Assembly (NCBI GenBank): GCA_949358305.1
Contig: OX442323.1
Span: 4,898,001-4,962,000, forward strand
DNA length: 64,000 nucleotides
Direction: 5' to 3'
From: Strigamia acuminata
Lineage: Eukaryota; Arthropoda; Chilopoda; Geophilomorpha; Linotaeniidae
Below are positions 11,337 through 20,300 of this stretch, in pieces; positions within the stretch are counted from its first letter, which is position 1, and each line of letters opens with the position of its first letter. Under the pieces are notes generated by a model. That model ran no database searches. It was not told where the DNA came from and saw only the letters and a program-made list of their open reading frames with translations. Position numbers and translations under genes: made by a program.

Positions 11337-14300
11337 TTAACTTACGTAAAAACTAGTGGTTTTTCCTGCAAACATCACTGTAGACTTAGCGTCAGTTTCC
11401 CGGGTCTTTCTTTTGCAATAACATCTGAATGCCGAAAGAAATGCTCGACGGAACCTCAGATTCATAAAGCAGTAAGTGATGGGATTGCAGCAAGACGAGG
11501 CATAAGCCATCAAATGGCACAATGAAATTCCACCGATGCCCAATCCACCATACACCGCTACCGGATCGAAGAGAGTTATTGTGTTGACCACGTACAATGG
11601 TGTCCAAGAAACAAAGAATTCGAGCACAACTACAAATAGCATTTTGACGACCCTTTTAGTATTGGCTAGGTTTTGGGCCGCATTGCTATGCCGCATGTTG
11701 TCCATTGACGACCAAGTTGAGCTCGAATTAGTGTCATCCGTTGTGATTGCAAGTCGCTCGTGTGAAAAATTGCCAGTTATTTCTCGTAGGTCAGCACTGC
11801 CATTTATGAAATTCTGCCGGTTTTTGGAAAAGACTGGAAAGGAATTTTGATTGGATTAGAAAGTGATTTTCTTTTTTTATTATTAACTTTTAAGGATAAA
11901 AGATTGTAGCTGCAATTTGGAAAGCGATTTAGCACGTTGAATGTGTTATTTATACAGAAATTTGGAGCTTGAGTTGGTAATATTTATAGTTAATGACCTT
12001 CTTGCTTCACTAAGTGATGAGATAATGTTAAATATTTGATGTGAATATGAATTTGTGTTTAGGAACTTCAGTGAGCCATAAACACGTAGGCTTTCCTGCA
12101 TTGCTCTTGTGCAGCTGTTGGAAAATGTTATTTTGAAGGAGTTAAGAATAATTTGGAAATCTTACTTTTACATTTTTCATCCAATTTCAGTCCTTTTCTA
12201 ACACAGTCAATTATCAAGGAGTAAGTGACAGTCATTATGACCAGTGGTATTATGAGTAAAAACAGATCTAAAATGATGTTGAACCCTTGCTCTGACCAAT
12301 TTTGTGGCCATGCTTCTCTGCATTTAAATTTCCCTATGTAGAAATAAAATGGAAAAAAATGTCATAAATGTCAATTAAAATAAAGAATGTCAATTTCAGG
12401 AGTTTTAATGAGGTACTAGCAAAATTAGAAATTACAATAGAGCATCGATTATCAGAACACCGGTTGTACGAACGATCAGTTATCCGAACAGTGGTGATCG
12501 ATTTTTGATCAAAATTGATCGGTTTTTAATGCTTTTTAATCAGTTTTATTCTATTTTAATCGGTTTTTGATGCTTTTTAACGATTTTTTAACAATTATAT
12601 GTTATCTTGGCAATAAATGTTGTTAACTTAAGGCTTGTCCAATTTAATTAAAATAAACTAGTACTTCAAAGAAAAAATACCAGGGGGAGGGCTTGACTCC
12701 TACTCCCGGTCTAGCGCGAGACCTGATCCCCAGTCCAATTTTACTAGTACAACATTAACATCAATTGTAAGTCGCACTCCGTTTTAGAGATGTTTATTTG
12801 AGAAAGTGCATCTTTGAATCGAAGAAATACGATATATACAGTGTACTCTGTACGGATCAGACATAGCACTCACCAGACAGCTGTGTGGTCTGGACAGGTT
12901 TGCTGGTATGCCTATCAATGTTAAATTCGCAGTCCCAATCGGACATCTATCTGGGAGCCATCCTATGTCCGGTCTGAACACAGTACACTGTAATTTCATG
13001 CGTTGCAAGTTTTACCTGACTTTTTGATTGGTTGCAGAGTACTGAGAACTACAATTGGAGTCATGAGTAAGCAAGATGAAACCCAAACTGCTGCAATCAT
13101 TTTGTAAGCATGACATAAAGTTTGCCAATTTCTGGATTGAAGAGGTTGACATATGGCAAAATACCGCTCGACACTAATTGCTACCAATGTCCATGCACTT
13201 ACAGCAACTGAAACGGCTTCAAGGAGAAAAGTTTTAGTTTAATTGTTGTAATGCGATATACAATAAATTGTATATATATTTATTGTATGTATATTTATGA
13301 GGAGAAACATTTTTGACATTTTTTAGAAATTGGATTTGCGACTAGCAGAAAATAAGAACTTGTCGTGCTTTGTTATTTGGAAGTAAAAGGAGCTTGGCTC
13401 TTATTCTGAGTCTTATTGCCAATTGCAAGTTGAAAACTTGATGCTGTGGGAGTCTAAAATACACTTAGATTGTAACGGTGGTGCATTTTTATTACACGTG
13501 CTCGCTCACAACGATATTGCGAGTTCGCGACGGTTTTTGAATGTTCTGTGTAACGTATCGCATGAGTGGATTTCAAAGGGCTTTTTACTTTCTTTTTATT
13601 TTTCCTTATCATTTGGAGGAAAAATTCAATTTATAACGCACAATTAATGTGACATTTCGAGTAGTTTGGACTGATGGAACCGAATTTTAAAAATGAATAT
13701 AAATTAATTCAATTATTCAGCTGTTTGGGCAAGCTAAAAAAGTAAGTATGAATTTTTAAATGCATTTAGTATAATTTTATAAAAAAAAATTTTTTCTGCT
13801 GTGTGGGACCTTAATTAATTTTTAGAAGAGTTATGGTGTCATAAAAACGTCACAAATTTAGAGCAGACTTCAAGATGTGAAGAAAAATTCTAGCAATCCA
13901 TGAGCAGTAGAGTGAAGCCAACTTTCCTACCTATTGGTGATTACATAATTGCGTGAACCAAGGATAACATGGATATGTATCCGTGTGTTATTTCCTATTG
14001 ATTCGTTGTTCTGCATTTTGCGAACTATTTCTTGCAATGCATTTATACTGGTGTTATGAATCTCCCAACCAATGAGAGTATTTCAAGTACTTTTCGGAAT
14101 AGAGTTTAAGCATGTTTGTTACCTGTTGTCATCCCAGAATACAGTGCGACTATTTATTATGTGGCGCCATCGGTGGCAAAACGCACTAAACGTGTCCCAA
14201 GTTATCCTTGGTTCATGATAATAGGTTGCCGCAAATCATGGTTGTCGCCTTAGGAGGAGGTTGGTTCATTTCATCAATTAGATGTAGTCGACTGAACGAT

Positions 14301-17300
14301 CATCGATGAAATGACCGGAAATGAACTAAATGTTATGGACCAAAAGTCACGTAGGGGTGTGAAGTTTTAATAGCTTTTTTTAATCAATTTTTAAATCGAT
14401 AAGAAAAAGAAAAGAAAGAACTTGCTCTCTATATAAATAAAACAAAGTATTTTAGTTCAAAAAACCATTATTTGCATTCAGTGACTTGTATGACATGATG
14501 GCAAAGATATCAAAAATGAATCTTTGTGAAGGACAAAGTTTTTAATTAGTTTTTGATGTATTAACCATTAACCAGTTTATTTGTTTTTAATTAGAAAGGA
14601 AATTGAAATTTTGTTGTCCCATAAATTTTATATGTATAGTATTTTTTTATCATATCAAATCAAGCAGTAAATTAAACTATTTGCCGAAGGAATAAAATTT
14701 TATAAAATTTTAATTTTAATGCTAAAACTTAATTAATCCATAAACATTTGGGAAATTCAGGCAAAGATGGTAACCTTAAATCCACATAGAGCACCATGTT
14801 CTACAATATCCATAAATTGAATTGATTAATTCAATTTCCTGGGCAATGTCAACATCTATCAGTGTTATGGTTAAATGAATCAAGAATCATGGGCTTGAGC
14901 TGTTTTGTAAGAGACTACTACTCTTTTAAGGGCACTTCACTCCTGGCTCCCTTAAGTCATCATGTTTGTGGATCTATGTACCCCTTTAAAGATTCTTCCT
15001 GTGGTTAGTAAAATATATTGGGTAGTTACTTTGTGTTTAGTGGTCTTGAACTTTCTTTGATCTTCTAAACCATGATTTATGTTATGTTTGAAGAAATTCT
15101 GTCTACTAGTGTAGATTTAAATTTTGTCTGTGATTTATTGAAGTTTTTGGTTCACCACTGCAACAACTGTTCAGGAAAAGCAAACAATAATTTGCAACAG
15201 CTGAAATCACTCACAAACATACATTAGGAGTCTTGTCTAGCATTTGAAGGCTGTTATTGGCTTCTGCATTCTTTTTTTGTTGATATAAATGGAAAGAATA
15301 GTAAAAGAAACATCAGTTTGACATGACACATAATTCTTGGCAAATGTATGCTTTTGTTCTTATCTTTTTTAAATAAAAACACTGATAAAGAATAATTTAA
15401 AAATAAATTAGTTTGGTTTTTAAAGTGGTGCATTCAGGGATGACCACAATTCTTTATTGCACAAAAAGAATGTGACTTTCAACACTGAAAGGAGTGAGAT
15501 AAGAGTTTCCTTGTTATTACCTATTCTATGCTGTTTGTTACTCTTGAAGAAGCAAAAGAATTTTCCTTCTTTCAGCCATAAGCAAAAGAAGATTTTTTTT
15601 TCTTGTCATAAAAAAGGAAGAAAAAAGACCTTATTTTCTAACTTGATCCCTTGGGAGTCCAATAACAAAAGAGATCTTAAGGGAGAGAGAAGTTACTAAT
15701 AACTAATTTTTAATATGAAAAATTACAGAGATTGCGCTAAACACCCAATAGGTAAAACAATTTACGTGGACAGTTTTTCAGGTAGGTGAAAAGATTATGC
15801 GAACAAATCGGTTTTATGAGCTACTGTATATGTGTTAAAATTTAAAATATTTTCTTTCTGAGAAATCATTATAAATCTTTTTTGCCAATTAAAGATACTA
15901 CTACAAACATGTGAACAATTTTTTGAGTCACTGTATGTCCCCCGATTAGTTGGGATAATCGAGGGTTTATTGTAATTTGAAATGCATTGGGTTTCACGAG
16001 AATGCATTTTGTAATACATTTTTGCGTGTGTGATGTTGTGACTGGCCACTAGATGGCGTGCATGTTGGGGTCGAGATTACTTGGAGTGTAATGGAGGTCC
16101 GAGAGGGCATTCTAGCTAGAGTTGCGATTGAATAAAGTGTCATTCCTGAATCCTCTAGGTGTTATGGATTTATACACATATTACATTGGCGACGAGTGAA
16201 TAAGTGGACGTGAGTAGACTGTGTTTGGTGTGCGGACAGAGTGTGGGAAATTGTTTTGAACTTGAGATCGCCGTTAGCGAGTGAGTCAGTGGAGCCAAGA
16301 TGGCGTCGCCCGTGAAGGTCGACGTGGCGTTAGCTAGTGCGAGTGCGGCGAAGCCGGTGTCGGCTGGATGGATGCAGGCGACAGGTATTTTGCCGTTTGA
16401 TACACGTGATGAAGTGGCGACCCAAAGCCAGCGCTGGACTCGTTGGTTGGGCCGTTTAGAGAATTTTTTAGCGGCGGCCGGGATTTCCGATGATGGACAA
16501 AAGATGGCGATGCTGCTTCACTATGTGGGTGAAGATGTGTACGGCGTGTATGAGGCGATGCCGGTTAAAGGTACGACATACGAGACAACAAAGGATATTC
16601 TGACGGCACATTTTGCGCCGCTGAAAAATGAGGATTTCTGTATTTATTCGTTTCGTGCCAGTAAACAGGAGGCGACGGAGACTGTTGACCAGTTTTGTGC
16701 GCGATTGCGTGGACTTGCTGTGGGATGCGGCTTCACAGACCTGGATAAGGAACTAAAAGCCCAGGTGATTTTTGCTACATCAATGTCGAAGTTGCGGCGC
16801 CAGGCGTTGCGAGCAACAAACTGGAAATTGAAAGAGCTGCTGGATGCGGCGAGAGGTTATGAGAGTTCTGAATGGCAGGCCAGGCGAATGGAGGAATCCG
16901 GGGGACGTGAGCGGTCGGTGGAGGTGAATGCGGTGAGAGGAGGTACGCCGAGGAGGGGAGATCGAGTCTCCAGCACGTTTAATAAGGAAGGAGGGCCCCC
17001 GAAATTGTGTTTCAATTGTGGGCGTGCCTGGCCTCATCGAGATGGAGTGTCGTGCCCAGCTAAAGCAATTAAGTGCCACGGATGCGGGAAGGTGGGCCAT
17101 TTTATTAGGTTTTGTCGAACGAAGCCAGCCGGGAGTGAGCGGAAGACGGTTGGAGCAGTGGAAAAGGCGGTTCGAGCAATGGAAGTGACGGTTGGATCGG
17201 CGGAACGGGGCGTGGAGTTGGATGCGAGAGGATTCCCGATTTTTGGCATCACGATTGGATCAGTTGAGGCCGAGCAAGGGATGCCGCAGGTTGAGTTGCT

Positions 17301-20300
17301 GATGGGCCGCTGCAGAATGAAGGTGATGTTTGGTGTCGATTCTGGCGCTCATGCGAATTTGCTGAGTCGGGAGTTTTTTAAATCGATTGTGCCGCCACCG
17401 GAATTAAGGATGAGTCGTACGAGATTAATGCCATATGGACAGACTAACCCTTTACCATTATTAGGTGTGATGACAACGTTTTTAGAGTATGATGGGCGAA
17501 GGACGTTGACGGATGTGTACGTTGCGGACGTGGACGGTGCCTCGTTGTTGAGCTGTGAATCGGCAAAGGAACTGGGATTGATTAGGATGGTTCAGACTAT
17601 GAAGGAGGGTGGTATGAAGGAGGAAGTTGTGGCTAAATACCCTGAGCTGTTTCGTGGAGTTGGTAAGTCGAGGAATCACGTAGTTCATCTACACGTGGAT
17701 GAGGCGGTGGCGCCTGTGGCGCAACGTTATCGACCGATACCCTTTAGTTTGAGAGGCCGAGTAGAGCGGGAGTTGGATCGGATGGTCGCGGAAGGGATTA
17801 TCGAGAAGGTTACGGAGGAGATGGGTCCGACGCCGTGGGTGTCACCCATTCACTGTGTTCGAAAACCCAAAGACCCCGACCCTGACGCCATCCGAATATG
17901 TATTGACGCGCGCGAGCTGAACTTTGCAATTCAGAGAGTGCGCCACACTTCGCCAAGGTTAGAAGATCTGACCACGCTGGCGGAAGATGCGACGGTTTTT
18001 ACGAAGGTCGATATGGCACACGGGTTTCACCAGTTTGAGCTGGACGTAGTGTCGAGGATTTTGACCACCTTTGCGACACACGTTGGGCTTTATAGATTTT
18101 TGCGCTTGTTTTTTGGGCTAAATTGTGCCCCCGAGATTTTCCAGGATTTAGTGCGACAGATTTTGGAAGGACTGGCTCAGGTATTGAATATTATGGATGA
18201 CATTTTTATAGTTGGTAGGAAGACAGTAGACCATGATGTGGCGGTATACGCAGTGTTGGATCGATTGATGAGCGAGGGGTTGACATTGAATCTGCAGAAG
18301 TGCGAGTTTAGGAAATCAGAATTGGTATTTTTTGGACATGTTTTTTCGGCTAGGGGTATTGCGGCGGATCCGAGGCGAGTTGACGCGATTAGGGCGATGA
18401 AGACGCCTTCCAGTGTTTCGGACGTTAAGAGTCTTCTAGGAATGGTGGTATATTGCGGTCGTTTCATCCCGAGGTTAGCGGACTGGACAAAACCGTTAAG
18501 AGAGTTGACAAGGAAGGCGAATAAGGATTTTGAGTGGACTGAGGGGCACCAGATGGCGTGGAATGGTATTATGAAGGAATTGAGTGATGGAAAGGTTATG
18601 GCTTATTTTAGTTCGAGTGCGAAGTTACATCTGACGGTGGACGCAAGCCCCATTGGTTTGGGAGCAATATTGGCCCAGGAGAAGGAAAGGGAAGGAGTGC
18701 AAGTGATTGCGTATGCAAGTCGTGCGTTGTCGGACGTTGAAGGCCGCTACTCGCAGATCGAACGCGAGATGTTGGCGGTGGTCTGGGCTATGGAGTTTTT
18801 TTATTTGTATTTATTTGACAATTTTTTTGTGCTGTTCACAGACCACCAACCACTGGTGAGCATTTTGAAGAACCGGAGAGCACGACCATCGGTGCGTCTG
18901 GAGCGTCTTTGCTTACGGGTACAACATTATAAATTTGAAGTGAGGCACACCAGAGGTAGCACGAACCCGAGTGACTATTTGTCACGACATCCGTTACCAG
19001 GAACGAGCGAGATTGGAGTGGCGGTGGTTGAGATGTTGGAGGGGCATGTGGATTTTGTCGTTCAATCACGGATTCCGGCTACAATGACGATGGAAGAAGT
19101 GTTGGGTGAAACGGAGTCGGATGAGGTGTTGAGAAAGGTGCGCGCGGCGTTGAGTAGTGTTGGCGAGGAAGCGCGAAAGCGTTGGGAGGATGGGCAGCTG
19201 CGACCTTATGCGGTGCTGAAGGAAGAATTGTCCATTTCGAAGAGCGGAATACTTTTACGGTCAGATCGAATTGTGATTCCTGAGAAATTGCAGGCGAGGG
19301 TAGTGGAATTGGCCCATAGGGGACATCAGGGTGTAGTGAAGACCAAGTCGTTGCTTAGGCAAAAGGTTTGGTTTCCCGGCATTGATAAGCGGGTGGAGGA
19401 GAGAATTTCGAGGTGCATGGCGTGTCAGGCCACGGTTCCGCAGACGCGGAGGGATCCATTGGTGATGACGGTGTTACCAGCGGGACCGTGGCAGCAGTTG
19501 GCGGTCGATTTCGCTGGCCCTTTTCCGGACGGTACGTTGCTTTTTGTGTTAATTGACGAATTTTCGAGGTTTCCTTTTGTGGAGGCCGTGACATCGACGG
19601 CAGCATCAGTGGTATGCCCGATATTGGAAAGACGATTTCTGGAGCAGGGGTTGCCGTGTTCGGTTAAATCAGACAATGGTCCCCCCTTTACGTCGCGAGA
19701 ATTCGCAGAGTTTTTGGCCGGTTTCGGGGTTCAGCATCGCAGGGTTACTCCCCTATGGCCGGAAGCGAATGGTGAGGTTGAGAGGTTTATGAGGACGATA
19801 AACAAGACGGTGAGGGCAGCTAATGTAGAAAATAGGCCGTGGAGACGTGAGTTGAGCGAGTTTCTTTTAAACTACCGGGCCACTCCGCATGTGACGACAG
19901 GAAAGTCGCCGGCGGAACTTTTGCATGGGAGGGTAGTAAGAACGCGGTTGCCGGCGATTTGGGAAGAGGTTGAGGATTTGCGGTTACGTGAAAGGGATTT
20001 AATGGAGAAGGCGAAAATGAAACGATACGCCGATAAACGTCGAAATGTGAAGAGTCATGAGTTGAAGGTTGGGGATCGAGTGTTGGTAAAGCAACCAAAA
20101 GTAAATAAGTTCTCTGCGCCATTTGATCCCGTGCCGTGGGTAGTGTCCGGGGTGTCGGGGACTCAGATTACAGCGGTGAGAGGGGGTCAGCGGACTGTGC
20201 GAAACGCGTCCTGCTTTAAGCTAATTTGGGCGGAGGAGAGGAAGGAAGTTGGTGGAGCAGTGGGGGGAGTTTCCGGTGTGATGAGTGGTGAGGGTGGAGG

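Noticed and set aside
15457-15699. 80-codon Lys-rich frame in receptor 2 intron 1
   Set aside because: Composition follows poly-A-rich DNA; no domain or conserved context.
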